Below the pieces are notes generated by a model. The model was not told the DNA's origin. It was given only the letters and a program-made list of their open reading frames with translations, and did not search any database. Below, piece by piece: positions 21,401 through 31,606 of a DNA stretch of 64,000 nt. The stretch covers positions 55,395,136 through 55,459,135 of the forward strand of contig JASWHV010000004.1 of assembly GCA_030760725.1 (NCBI GenBank), given 5' to 3'. The translations under genes and the position numbers were made by a program. Each line of letters begins with the position of its first letter. The stretch's first letter is position 1. The DNA comes from Neostapfia colusana. Its lineage: Eukaryota; Streptophyta; Magnoliopsida; Poales; Poaceae.

Positions 21401-21539
21401 TATCCGGGTTCCGATATGGCGCGCCACTAAGGCGGTGGCGACCCGGCCCTTGCCCACTTAACACCATACCCGGGTTCCGATATGGCGCGTCGCTAAGAGG
21501 GTTACGCCCCAACGAATTTCTATTGGGTTTCATTTCCAT
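18417..21539 (-). CDS. LINE ORF: AP-like endonuclease plus reverse transcriptase (RTE type)
   Basis: 1040 codons in one frame. An N-terminal extension (1-90) holds three 22-residue repeats. The endonuclease (about 95-337) keeps its likely catalytic residues: N101 (SWNVG), E128 (CVQETRW), Y198 (SAYAP), D234/N236 (GGDLNGH), D301 (QIDFVL) and H328 (TQHKLV). The RT domain is about 570-850 (NYRGIKL 629, QFGFMLGRST 661, HQGSALSPYIF 755, FADD 786-789). The C-terminal part ends in a conserved WFGHIQRR / LTWEEAVKRDL region. The enzyme would nick DNA and copy its RNA at the nick. RT motif A reads FINLEKAYGK (695-704) where related enzymes have Asp at 697 and 703, so the polymerase is probably dead although the frame is open. 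The start Met is the first in frame, 104 bases from the element's 5' end. Confidence 0.93.
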   Translation of the reverse strand: MEMKPNRNSLGRNPLSDAPYRNPGMVLSGQGPGRHRLSGAPYRNPDMVLNEQGPDRHHLSGALHHRPDVVISEQGSLHLTRRVQSVRKLAEEHRFRVGSWNVGSLTGKLRELVDVAIRRRVNILCVQETRWAGQKAREVENTGFKVWYSGSAGTRNGVDVLIDKSLKDGVVDVRRRGDTIILIKIVIGDIVLNVISAYAPQVGLNMSAKRQFWEDLEDMVSSVPITEKLLIGGDLNGHVGATNLGFEGVHGGFGCGDRNQEGKDILDFAVAYDLLIANTLFRKRQSHLVTFSSAQHSSQIDFVLTRRKDRRECLDCKVIPGECVVTQHKLVVADFRFHTCSLRDKGVKITRTKWWKLKGESQESFKNRVITEGPWAENGDADSMWMKMATCIRKVASEVFGVTKGKKLVDKDTWWWNEDVQKSIKEKKERYKSWHNDRSASNMLKYKEAKKNAKRTVSKARGQAYDKLYERLETKEGEKDIYKVAKIRERKMRDLNQVKCIKDETDRNLVKDEEIKNRWRDYFNGLFNDGNGSTMVELDDSFDDSNRRFVRRIQEFEVKEALKRMKGGKALGPDDVPIEVWRCLGDVAIVWLTKLFNHIFRSNKMPEEWRKSILVPIFKNKGDIQSCTNYRGIKLMSHTMKLWERVIEHRLRKVTNVTKNQFGFMLGRSTMEAIFLLRQLMERYREQKKDLHIVFINLEKAYGKIPRSVMWWALEKHKVPTKYITLIKDMYNNVRTSVRVSDCETDAFPITVGLHQGSALSPYIFYLVMDEVSKGIQGDIPWCMLFADDVVLVDGTRDGVDKKLELWRQTLESKGFTLSRTKTEYMRCDFSGVGLEEGNVSLQGQIVPRRNSFRYLGSMLQSNGDIDEDVCHRIKVGWMKWRQASGKLCDRKVPQKLKGKFYRTVIRPAMLYGAECWPTKRQHVQQMSVAEMRMLWWMCGHTRRDRIRNEVIRDKVGVAPIEEKLVQHRHRWFGHIQRRPPEAPVNSGILRGRENIRRGRGRPRLTWEEAVKRDLRDWNVSRDLDYDRTAWKVAIHVPES
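21315..21512 (-). repeat. Three 66-bp tandem repeats in LINE N-terminus
   Basis: Units start at 21315, 21381 and 21447. They encode 22-residue repeats of the type GRHRLSGAPYRNPDMVLNEQ upstream of the endonuclease. 66 is a multiple of three, so the frame is kept. Confidence 0.9.
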
Positions 21540-21660
21540 GAGAATGGCTAAGTGTAAGTTGTTGGCTCGCCAAGCCTATCACAACCTCCTCCTCCTTTAC
21601 CCGGGCTTGGGACCGGCTATGTCATTACAACATAGGTGGAGTTCTGCTGAAGAAGGCTAC

Positions 21661-22797
21661 TAAATAAATTTGGAGTCCAGCATGTAAAGCAGCGTTCAAG
21701 GCATTAGTGAAGCACCTAACATCAGCACCGGTTTTGGCGCAGCCAAACACAACAAGACCGTTCGCTGTGTACTGCGATGCATCCGGCTTGGGCTAGGATG
21801 TGTGCTGATGCAAGACCAAAGTGTGGTCGTGTATGGATCACGGCAACTCAGGAATCATGAGCGACACTATCCGACTCATGACTTAGGACTCATTGCCGTG
21901 GTACTTGCACTCGAAATGTGGAAGCACTACCTACTTGGTAACCTCTTGCATTTATATATCGACCACAAGCGCCTCAGGTACATATTCACTCAGAAGGAGT
22001 GGAACATGAGGCAGCAAAGATGGTTGGAGTCGATAAAGGATTACAAAATAGAGATCCATTATCATCCCCGACAAGGTTAACGTGGGCGAATGCGGGAGTC
22101 ACAAGTCACACGTTCGTAATCCAACCATCACCCCGTTGGAAGAGAGCGAGCCACCATTACGTATGGTTCACCCTAGAGCTCTCTACAATTTAGCTTTTAT
22201 CCCCACCATCCGTGAAAAAAAAGGTGGCAGCTCAGAAACATGATCAGGGCATGTCACATTTGCGGAGATGTATAGACAGTGGGGAACTGAAATACTTCCG
22301 GAAAGATAGAGACGGTGTCATGTGGTTTAAGGACAGAATCGTCATACCCCGTAACCAGAGTCGAGGAAGAGAAATTTTTTGACGAGGCTCACTTGTCAAA
22401 GTGTCTATTCATCTCGATTCATCGGTCCATTCCATATTATGGAAAAATATGGATTAGTTGCATACCGGCGGGAATTCCCAGCGACATTCACCGGTGTGTA
22501 CGACATCTTCCACATTTCTCAGCTGAGGAAGTGCCTCAAGTGTTCAACCACCATTCAGCTGGGGAATATCGAAGGACTGAAACTAGATCTCACACATCAG
22601 GAGGGACTGGTTCAGATCATCGACATAAAGGACCGAACCACACGTGACGGCACGTTGTGGTTCTATAAAGTTATACGGAGTGATCACTCCAAGGTTGAAG
22701 CGACATGGGCGAAGGATTTCTTCGCACCAATTATCCAAACTCTTGACGTCGCACATCCTATAAACTTCCACCATCCTTCCTCTCAAATTTACCTTGT
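21661..22797 (+). pseudogene. Element A RNase H, partial integrase and chromodomain remnant
   Basis: Resumes in frame terms after the LINE. RNase H shows VYCDASGLG-like sequence near 21765, then LYIDHKRLRYIF and IEIHYHP, followed by a frame break at 22078. A spacer follows, then the integrase N-terminus (DEAHLSKC near 22385). Near 22410-22420 the sequence jumps to the pol tail (FIGPFHIMEKYGLVAYR, then VYDIFHISQLRKC). A chromodomain-like end (LWFYKVIRSDHSKVEATW) lies near 22660-22710. The integrase catalytic core is missing, about 0.9 kb compared with B. Confidence 0.88.
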
Positions 22798-22832
22798 AAT
22801 CTCGGGACGAGATTCTTTTAAGAGGGGAGGAT
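22798..22832 (+). promoter_or_regulatory. Element A pre-PPT hairpin and polypurine tract
   Basis: AATCTCG and CGAGATT pair around GGA (22798-22814). The tract AAGAGGGGAGGA follows, and the 3' LTR starts at 22833. Confidence 0.85.
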
Positions 22833-25826
22833 TGTAAAGGTCCCAAAATATGCATACACAGAAACTCTTGTTTGCACCAAGTTGGTTTCCCATGTATGAA
22901 AAATGTGACTTGTTTAAACTTTTTCACATGTGATAATACACATGGGAGCTCTCTTCACACAAGTTCAAATCTTTATTTGAAAACTTGGAACCCAAGAGGG
23001 ATGTAAAACCAAGGTGGGAAGATCCCATATGTGTGAGAAAGCTAAAGTCAGATTTTTGAACAAATTTGTTCAACTAAAATTTCAAATGAGGGCAACAATA
23101 GGAATACAAATTGTTGTGATCAAAACCTCATTTACATCAGCCAAATCAAATATCAGATTTCATATTTGAATTCATTAGGTCCAAATTATGGGGTAGTCAA
23201 AGTTTCATTAATTTTTGAAGATATTTGCTATCCATTTTCCAAATGGACTTAAATTTGCAATGAATTCAAATATACATTTGCATTTGGATGAAACTTGTCC
23301 AAAATATCCAAACACAATTCAGATCTGAATTCCCACCATTTGAGTTCCAGCATTTGCAAAACTGTGGAGATATTTGTGAGAAAATTGGAGAAGGATAAGA
23401 AGGGGACAGTGGGGCCCACATGTCATAGGGCCAATTTGACTTACACCCTAAGGCTTGTGCTCTGTTTTTCACTCCACCGAGAGAAGCTCGCCGTGTGACA
23501 CTGAGGGGAAACCGGAAGCCATCTCCTGCTCCTCTCGCCGAGCGCTGGCAACCGTGTAGCGATTTACCCCCTCCTCGACATGATCTGCTCCTCACACGGT
23601 TGAGCCAAACGCCTTTGCCTCCTCCTCACGAACAGCACCGCACAGAGCTCGGCCCTCACCACCGGCGCCGCTCCTCAACTTTTTCCACCGCACACCGGCA
23701 TCCGCTCGACCTTTGGTCGAGCCGTCAACACAAAAATGAAGCGCCTACATGTGCACGAATTGTCCCCTGCTCAGCTCCAACGCTCGTGGTTTCTGTTGGC
23801 CGCAAATTGAAGATCAGCGAGGAGCACCGAGGTGCAAACGGCGGAATCGCAACCGGCTCACCGTGGGCAGCACGCCACGGCCGTTTTCACCATCCCTCCT
23901 CAACACGAAAAAGGTGCGCCATACTCCCTAGCTCGTGCAGCTTCAAACCGTATAGCGATTGATCAACCGGGTGAGGAGAATTTCCAGGTTTTCCCAAACA
24001 TAGTATATTCGGGTAGAGCTCGGTCTACCCCGAAATTGATGTTACTCGGTTAGCTACTGGCCGAGCCAACTTGCAAGAACCTTCCTCACATCCTAGCGCT
24101 CCTCCTCGACCAAGAGTCAAGCTAAATGATCCAGAAACGACCGTGTTCTTGCTGTTTTTCGGGCGTCCATGGAAAAACAGCTCGGGTCACCGTGGAGCTC
24201 GATATTGCCGACCTTTTCACGAGGTTTGGTGGCCATTTTTGACACCCTCAAGCTCCCACGGTGCTCTCCGATCAATTCCCGACTGCTTTGATGCAGTGTA
24301 GCAGATTTACGACCACGCCGGAACCCTAACGGCCGCTGCCACCGTCGGGCACGCTGTTCCGGTGATCTACGGCCGCCAGCGACACAATAGATGGGTTCAG
24401 CGCCACAAATTAAGGGAGGGCGGCGAGTTTGAGGTCGGGGGATGGCCGGGAAGGCTGTTCCGGCAACGCTCGCCGGAGGGCGTCGCCGCGGCCTCTGTTT
24501 GGCATGAGGAAGAAGACGATCTGCTGGGTGGGACCCACTAGCAGGCGTTTAAACATTTTAGGATTTCCAGTTTTCAGTTCAACCTTTGAAGAGCCACAAC
24601 TTGGTGTAGGAATGTCCAAAAATTGTGAAACAAAATTAGTTGGATTCCTATCAGAGAGTACTATCCAAGGTTACAGCCCAATATTTATAAAAATCCCTGG
24701 TTTTGGCTCATTAATTCATATAAGGAAAATCTTGTAGGAAAATTTTCCAGGAGTTCTGTGTATTGGAAAATTCCCAAATTTGGGAAGGAGATTATTACAA
24801 AAATACTTGAACTCCAGTAAAATTTTAATAAGCATTGGACCTCATTTACTTGGCCAAATGTGGTGCTAAGTTCTTATGTCTCTGAAAATTGGAAATAAAT
24901 AGAACAGAGGGCAATTTCAGATTTTCCCAAACTTTAGAACCTCATAACTTTTGCTAGGAAGCTCCAAATTTGGTGATTCAAATTGGGTTGGATTCATATT
25001 GAATAGCTCTATCCAAATATGCAACCTAATTTGTATGAAACCCATTATTTAGTTCTGGAACATTCTTTAAATTGTTTCAGCAAAAGAATTTTTGAGGGAG
25101 TTTGGTCCATCCAAAAATTCTCAACTTTTGCCAGAATATTCCTTAGGATGTTAGAGAACTCCTGTAAAAGTTTCAGATCATTTGGAGTTTATTTGTTTAG
25201 GGCAATTCAGATTTGAAGTTGCTGTGTTCAAATGAGTACAGAAACAATTTCAGAAAATTTCCTAAACTTGGAAATTCAGTCCTAGGAAATTCGTAGCTCC
25301 AAAAATCCTAGAAAAATTCATGCGTACTCCCTGAGCTATGTTTGAAAGTGTAGTTCACTTGAATTTGCATTAAAGTGCAAGTTTATTCAGAATTAATTCC
25401 TTTTTTCCTAAATGCTTAGGGAATTATTCTGAGTGATCTATTCATTGAAAAATTCCAAATATTGGTCCAGATGACTTTCTTGTGACAACGAACTCACAAG
25501 AAAATTTCCAGCTCCATTGGAGCCCTGGATCAGTCATGTTCTGTTCAACTTCATTAGGTGATCACCACCCAAGTGATGAACCCCACTTATCACTTGATCA
25601 TAATACTTTAACCCAAACCACTAGCACCAATGTTATTTTAAATTCTTAAATAGTGTTCCAGTTTTAAACTTATCTTTAACACTTTTTAGCAAACCTTTTA
25701 CAATCAAACATATATGCATATTCATTTCGTGTAGTATCTACATGGAGAATTTGAAGTCATCAGAGTGGAGATCAAGGAAGGAGGAAAACAATTGATCAAG
25801 CCTCAAGTGGTCTTCACTAACTGAAC

Positions 25827-25830
<4 letters not shown>

Positions 25831-25876
<46 letters not shown>
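25831..25876. repeat. (TA)23 microsatellite
   Basis: The 5' LTR has (TA)5 at the same place (14241-14250). The two were identical at insertion, so one of them has since changed. Confidence 0.95.
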
Positions 25877-25878
<2 letters not shown>

Positions 25879-26735
25879 TCCCCTGCAAAACAAAGGCAAG
25901 CCCCGGTTTGCATCAAAACTTACAAGTTTTATTTGTATTCACTTTATATCGTCTAGCATTTTGTTTATTGCATTAAGTCTAGGTGGTATGACACTCCAAA
26001 TGCATGACCCAGAAAACCCTGGAGTATAATGTAAAGTAGATTATCAATTGATTATAACTGCTGATATTAAGTCAGCAAAAGTGGATTAAAAGAAGCAAAA
26101 CTCGAGTGGGCAGTTTCCTACTCGTGAACCGGGATTAAGGGGGATCAATCGGATAAGTTGGGAATTGATCCTCATAGTTGGGAATGGAGACCGGGCAGTG
26201 GATGGAAGGCTCAAGGATGTGGTCCGATGAACCTAGTCTATGTCTGAGTCGATTAAGGCCCGTTCTCGTGTACGGCCCGTTGGACAAGTTTGAGTTGTGT
26301 ACCGGATGCATACTGGCTATATGGGACCCAGGAAACCGATGTAACATGTTAACCTGGGTGTCGAGGCATACCTCACCGTCTGATGCCGATGCTGAAAGGA
26401 TAGAGAAGTCGGCTCTATGAGGGTTTACCGTAGAGAGACTTAATCCCAGTCGGTGGGACCGGTTCGACACTTGGGTGTCGTGTGAAAGGTTGCCACGTAC
26501 GATGTCAGTGATGGTTGCTGTTGCAACGTCGAGTACGGGCGTACGTTTCATGTCAGCCGGGTGTTTTTGATTGCAATTACCGTCGCTCGCAGAGTGGACC
26601 GAGCATACTTGTTCTCTGCATCGTGACGTAGTAATAAACTGGGAAAACCTTACTACTGCTTCGTGAGTAATCCTCATAGTGGAGATGAGGAATGATCAAC
26701 ACTTTCACTAAATTTATTTTCCACCTTGGGCTAGT

Positions 26736-26782
26736 AGCGTCGAGGCAAAGCGTTTCTTGTTTGATTGTGGAGTCTCGACGTT
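26736..26782 (+). other. Conserved 47-nt LTR hairpin, A 3' LTR copy 1
   Basis: Arms AGCGTCGAGG and TCTCGACGTT, all ten positions pairing with two G-U. The 27-nt loop is as in the other copies. Copy 2 follows at 26846-26892. Confidence 0.8.
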
Positions 26783-29049
26783 AATGGCGCAAGGTCCGTA
26801 TGAGTCTAGGGTAGCTCACTAAAGTTACTTTCACCTCGGGCAAGTGACATCAAGATAAAGCGTTTCTTGTTTGATTGTGGAGTCTCGGTGTAAATTGCGC
26901 GAGGGCTATAAAAGTTGCTTAAAACTTGAAGTAAGGAATCTCCTTTAGCTCAAGTGCATCTTTTGTGCAAAGTTCTAAATTCAGCCCTCTATTTTCAGCT
27001 TGTAGAGTTTCATGACTAGGGTGACGATTAAGTCTTGCTGAGCTTCGTGCTCACGGATACTGCATAAGTTGTTTTGCAGGTAATAACTGTATGCTGATAT
27101 GTACGGGTGTCTGATGAGACTCGGAGCTCTCCGAGTGGTGAACTCATGGAAACCCCTGCCGCTGCTACTGTAATAGTGTTGCTAGCGAGAAGGGTCCGCG
27201 GGCTGGACACCTTCTCTGTTGCTTAGCATAGGTATGAGACGTGAGTTGTATTAGTCTTCCTCTGTAGAATATTTTGAGAAGTATTTGTAAAATTTACACT
27301 TTGTAAGCTTCCGCTTGATTTATGTAATATGATGCTTTACTATGTGTGCTGTTGGGTGCCGCATCCCACGGCACCACCCAATGCGATTTCCGGGCGAGCG
27401 GCATGGCCCCGTGATCGGGATCGGGCCCTCACACGACACAATCGCCGGAGGAGAGCCGACGATCTGTTTTGCTGCCATTGCTAGGAGGAAGGTTCCGAAG
27501 AAAGTAAGGTAGGTCTCCATTACCACCTTACGACAAGATTGCGGTTTTCTTTGCATCTATTCTTCGATCCCTTTGAACTGAAGCTTTTTCATGGACAGAT
27601 CCCGTATTTGATCTAGATCTTGAGTCCAGATCATTACCACATCCACATTTGATCTTTACACCTCTGTTCATTGTAAAACCCCATGCAAGCCCATTAAAAC
27701 ATGCAAAAGCACGTACAAACTGATCTAATGAAACTAGCACCATAGGAATAGCATGCATATGCACCATTGCATCTTGAGTAAAGTTTGTGCATGATATTGA
27801 TTGCTGTGAATCTTGTATGTGCGTGACCGTGAATAGAAGAACAAGCTCAGGGAGCTATCTACGATGAGCTACAACAACAAGAGTTTGAGATCCGTGGGCA
27901 ACAGAAGCCACAGGAACAAGGCAAGTGCCCCTTGACCATATTGATACCATGTTTTTCGAAAAGCTGTTTGTTTGCGAAAACTGTGAATGCTTGAGTCAAC
28001 TTGATGGGAAAACCTTTGATAGGAGTTTACTAGTTTTGTTAACCACCCTTGTCGCCAGGGAAGTTTATGAGTCGGGTATGATCATTTTTCTTTTCTGCTT
28101 TGCTAATTTACGGGATATGGGAAGCGATAGAATGTGTCTAGCTACTGCACTTATGAGAATAATGATAATGAGAACTTGATGTTAATGAACATGAATAGGA
28201 GGGAGATCTAGGCAAGCATGGTTTGTGGATGAGGTAGTATGAGATGGTGGTTACTTGCCATAGATCTAAGGACCGGTTCATGCGAGCACATGCCAGGAAT
28301 ATAGTGCCACCACAAGGCCAAGTATGGGTGCGGTTTAGCTGACTAATTAGGTAAGTTGCTAGATTGTTATGGACCGTGGAAGGCACGGGGAATGGGAGTG
28401 GAGTGAGGGCTGCCCTGGGAACTGCATGGCCCAAGAGGGGGCCCGTTGGTGGGAGAATTGGAGATTTTAGCCTGCCGGTGAAACCTTAGTGAGTCCATAC
28501 ATCTAGTAGCCCATTTGTAAAGGCTATTTTGTGATCTCTTGGCCATACACCGACGGTTATGTACTGGTATAATGGAGGTTCTGCAGTTGCCGATGGGTGA
28601 CGAAATCACAAACTTGTGGGTAAAGTGGTGCAAACTCTGCAGAGTCTAAAACTATCATGATAGCCGTGCTTCCGGTCACAAGCGCCTGGCCAACTTCAAT
28701 GATTAGATGGGATGGTATTTGGGATATTCTTGGATGGTTCGGTTTTGGTTTTTGGGATGGTATTGGTTTGGTTATGGTTTGGCCTTTGGATTTAGTTTTC
28801 GAGACTGTTGAGTCCGGGTAATGAGATTGGTTTCATGACTGTTGAGTCATGGTAATGAGCTTTGGTCTCAGTTATGAGACGGAAATTGAATATGAGATGA
28901 GATGGTAGTGAATACGAGATGGTATTCATGAGCATGAGAAAAGTTGAGAAAGATAAATGTCTGGAAGAGACATGAAAAGTGGTGAATCATGATGGAGGTA
29001 TGTTGATGTTTAAATACATGTTGGGATTACATTCACTTAAAGCTAGTTG

Positions 29050-31606
29050 CTGGAGAGAGGGGAGGTCCCGACCCACCAGACATGTGGCGCACGCGGAGCT
29101 CGCCTCTGAGGAGAGGGAGGTCCCGCCCGCCTGACACGCGGCACAACCGGAGGCCGCCTCTACGGAAAAGGGAGACCAGGCCCCTGCTGGACACGTGGAG
29201 CCTCCGGAGCTCATCACCACGGAGATGATGAGATTTTAAGCGGTTTATCCCCTGTACGTGCGGGAATACCCGATGCTGAGGAAACCGACTTGAATTCCAC
29301 ATTGCTACCGCACCAAATCAATTGAAGATAAGTTGTTAAGATTCAAAAACCATCTAAATAGGATTCTTATTAGAAATCCAATCAGAGAAGGGCTCTTCTT
29401 TTCCCGATTATAAATAGAACCCGAAACAACCCCTTGGTCGTAACATCTTTTCTAAAGACGACAACTTAGAGGCCCCAGGCCCAAACTCGCCGAGCTAAAC
29501 CCCTTCGCCAGAGTTGACCACCGGAGAGACCGCCGACGAGCCCGACACGATCGCCGGAGGAGAGCCGACGATCTGGTCTCCATTACCACCTTAAGACAAG
29601 ATCACGGTTTTCTTTGCATCTGTTCTTCGATGCCTTTGAACAGAAGCTTTTTCGTGGACAGATCCCGTGTTTGATCTAGATCTTGAGTCCATATCATCAC
29701 CATGTCCACATTTGATCTTTACACCTCTGTTCATCGTAAAACCCCATGCAAGCCCATTAAAACATGCAAAAGCACGTACAAACTGATCTAATGAAACCAA
29801 CACCATAGGAATAGCATGCATATGCACCATTGCATCTTGAGTAAAGTTTGTGCATGATAATTGATTGCTGTGACTGTTGTATGTGTGTGACCGTGAATAG
29901 AAGAACAAGCTCAGTGAGCTATCTACGATGAGCTACAACAGCAAGAGTTTGAGATCCGTGAGCAACAGAAGCCACAGGAATAAGGCAAGTGCCCCTTTAC
30001 CATATTGATCCCATGTTTTTTTGAAAAGCTGTTTGTTTGCGAAAATTGTGAATGCTCGAGTCAACTTGATGGGAAAGCCTTTGATAGGAGTTTACTAGTT
30101 TTGTTAACCACCCTTGTCGCTAGGGAAGTTTATGAGTCGGGTATGGTTGTTTTTCTTTTCTGCTTCGCTAATCTACATGATATGGGAAGCGATAGAATGT
30201 GTCTAGCTACTGCACTCATGAGAATAATGATAATGAGAACTTGATGTTAATGAACATGAATCGGAGGGAGATCTAGGCAAGATTGGTTTGTGGATGAGGT
30301 AGTATGAGATGGTGGTTACTTGTCATAGATCTAATGACCGGTTCATGCGAGCACATGCCAGGAATACAGTGCCACCACAAGGCCAAGTATGGGTGTGGCT
30401 TAGCTGACTAATTAGGTAAGTTGCTATATTGTTATGGATCGTGGAAGGCGCGGGGAATGGGAGTCGAGTGAGGACTGCCCTGGGAACTGCATGGCACAAT
30501 GGGGGGCCCGTAGGTGGGAGAATTGGAGATTCTAGCCTGCCGGTGAAACCTTAGTGAGTCCATACATCTAGTAGCCCCTTTGTAAAGGCTATTTTGTGAT
30601 CTCTTGGCCATACACCGATGGTTGTGTACTGGTATAATGGAGGTTCTGCAGTCGCCGATGGGTGACAAAATCACAAACTTGTGGGTAAAGTGGTGCAAAC
30701 TCTGCAGTGTCTAAAACTATCATGATAGCCGTGCTTCCGGTCACAAGCGTCTGGCCAACTTCCATGATTAGATGGATGGTTTATGGGATGTTTTTGGATG
30801 GTTCGGTTTTGGTTTTTGGGATGGTATTGGTTTGGTTATGGTTTGGTCTTTGGATTTGGTTTTAGGTTCTGTTGAGTCCGGGTAATGAGATTGGTTTCAT
30901 GACTGTTGAGTCATGGTAATGAGCTTTGGTCTCGGTTATGAGACGGAAATTGAATTTGAGATGAGATGGTAGTGAATACGAGATGGTATTCATGAGCATG
31001 AGAAAAGTTGAGAAAGATAAATGTCTGGAAGAGACATGGAAAGTGGTGAATCATAATGGAGGTATGTTGATGTTTAAATACATGTTGGGATTACATTCAC
31101 TTAAAGCTAGTTGTTGTTTTTATCATGTTTTGAGGAATAAACTTTGCTTTTCGGAATGAGTCTTTTTATACCTACCTTATTATAAGCTACATGTCATACT
31201 TCCCGCACTTGCTGAGTACGTCATGTACTCACCTTTGCATTATCATACATCATCAGCAACAGGAGAGGAGTACTATGAAGACCACGTGGAGTATTAGGAG
31301 TTTGATCCACCCTCAACCTTGCCTGTGGAGTAGAGATGGAGCCGCTGCTGCTGCTTAGTTTGCTTCCGCACTAGTTAGAAGACTTCCGCTGCTAGAATAA
31401 AGACTTCCGCTGCTAGAATAGATTAGAGACTTCCGCTGCAATAAAGATTGATGTAATAAAGTACTTGAATCTATTCATTCGTGGTTATATATATATAATC
31501 TGAATTCAGTTTGTGGATTATATGTGTATGTGTGATGAACATCCTGGGCACACATACGCATCAGTCTCGGTTCCGAGAGGTTTTCTCTCAGAACCAGGGC
31601 GTCACA
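29050..31606 (+). mobile_element. Element D LTR, alpha lineage, 5'-truncated
   Basis: Equivalent to 4797-7330 of the 5' LTR and almost identical to it, much closer than to the adjoining beta LTR. It ends GGGCGTCACA before the GATAC flank, so it is the true right end of D. A short duplicated block (GACTTCCGCTGCTAGAATA) occurs near 31380-31430. The first 765 LTR bases are missing, and it joins the beta LTR at 29049/29050. Confidence 0.88.

Larger units (their letters stand above)
18140..21660 (-). mobile_element. RTE-clade LINE with 17-bp target-site duplication
   Basis: CTGCTGAAGAAGGCTAC occurs at 18140-18156 and 21644-21660, and the element is between them (18157-21643, 3.49 kb, reverse). 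The 5' UTR is about 104 bases. One ORF is followed by a pyrimidine-rich 3' UTR and a (TTG)n tail. Such a simple repeat tail and short UTRs suit the RTE clade. The element looks full length. The perfect TSD suggests a recent insertion. Confidence 0.95.
11238..27433 (+). mobile_element. Chromovirus A (gag/PR and INT-core deleted) inserted in element D
   Basis: Perfect 5-bp TSD CGACA (11233-11237 and 27434-27438). LTRs are 11238-15808 and 22833-27433, TG...CA bounded. The internal region carries PBS, leader, RT remnant, a LINE, RNase H, a short integrase N-terminus fused to the pol tail, hairpin and PPT. It cannot make gag, protease or integrase, so it must have moved with help, or decayed after insertion. 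Confidence 0.93.
22833..27433 (+). mobile_element. Element A 3' LTR (4.60 kb)
   Basis: Collinear with 11238-15808, with scattered substitutions and a long (TA) expansion. It ends GGGCCCTCACA before the CGACA TSD. Frames such as 23495-23962 are LTR sequence, not genes. Confidence 0.93.
9976..29049 (+). mobile_element. Element D second LTR, beta lineage (split by element A, 3' end missing)
   Basis: Own sequence is 9976-11237 and 27434-29049, equivalent to 4032-6860 of the 5' LTR. It differs from the 5' LTR at many sites. It also has about 46 bases near 27465-27511 (around GCTGCCATTGCTAGGAGG) that are absent from the alpha copies at 5323 and 29573. It ends at ...AAGCTAGTTG without the LTR terminus and joins directly to an alpha LTR piece. 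Confidence 0.85.
4032..31606 (+). mobile_element. Element D: gag-only chromovirus-type LTR retrotransposon inserted in LTR E
   Basis: Bounded by GGTAC (4027-4031) and GATAC (31607-31611), a 5-bp TSD with one change. The flanks rejoin into continuous E sequence. Order: LTR (4032-7330), PBS repeat (7331-7808), gag/protease frame (8080-9891), short pol tail, hairpin and PPT, then a rearranged second LTR (9976-11237, 27434-29049, 29050-31606) holding element A. The own internal region is only 2.65 kb, shorter than one 3.3-kb LTR, because RT, RNase H and integrase are deleted. Confidence 0.9.

Noticed and set aside
23495..23962. 155-codon Pro/Arg/Ser-rich frame in A 3' LTR
   Set aside because: LTR sequence. 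The 5' LTR equivalent (11899-12216) is interrupted, and there is no domain.
27460..27515. The 46-base difference between beta and alpha D LTRs as a spliced intron
   Set aside because: The boundaries do not fit GT-AG without an extra base, and the piece is too short for a plant intron. Treated as an indel.
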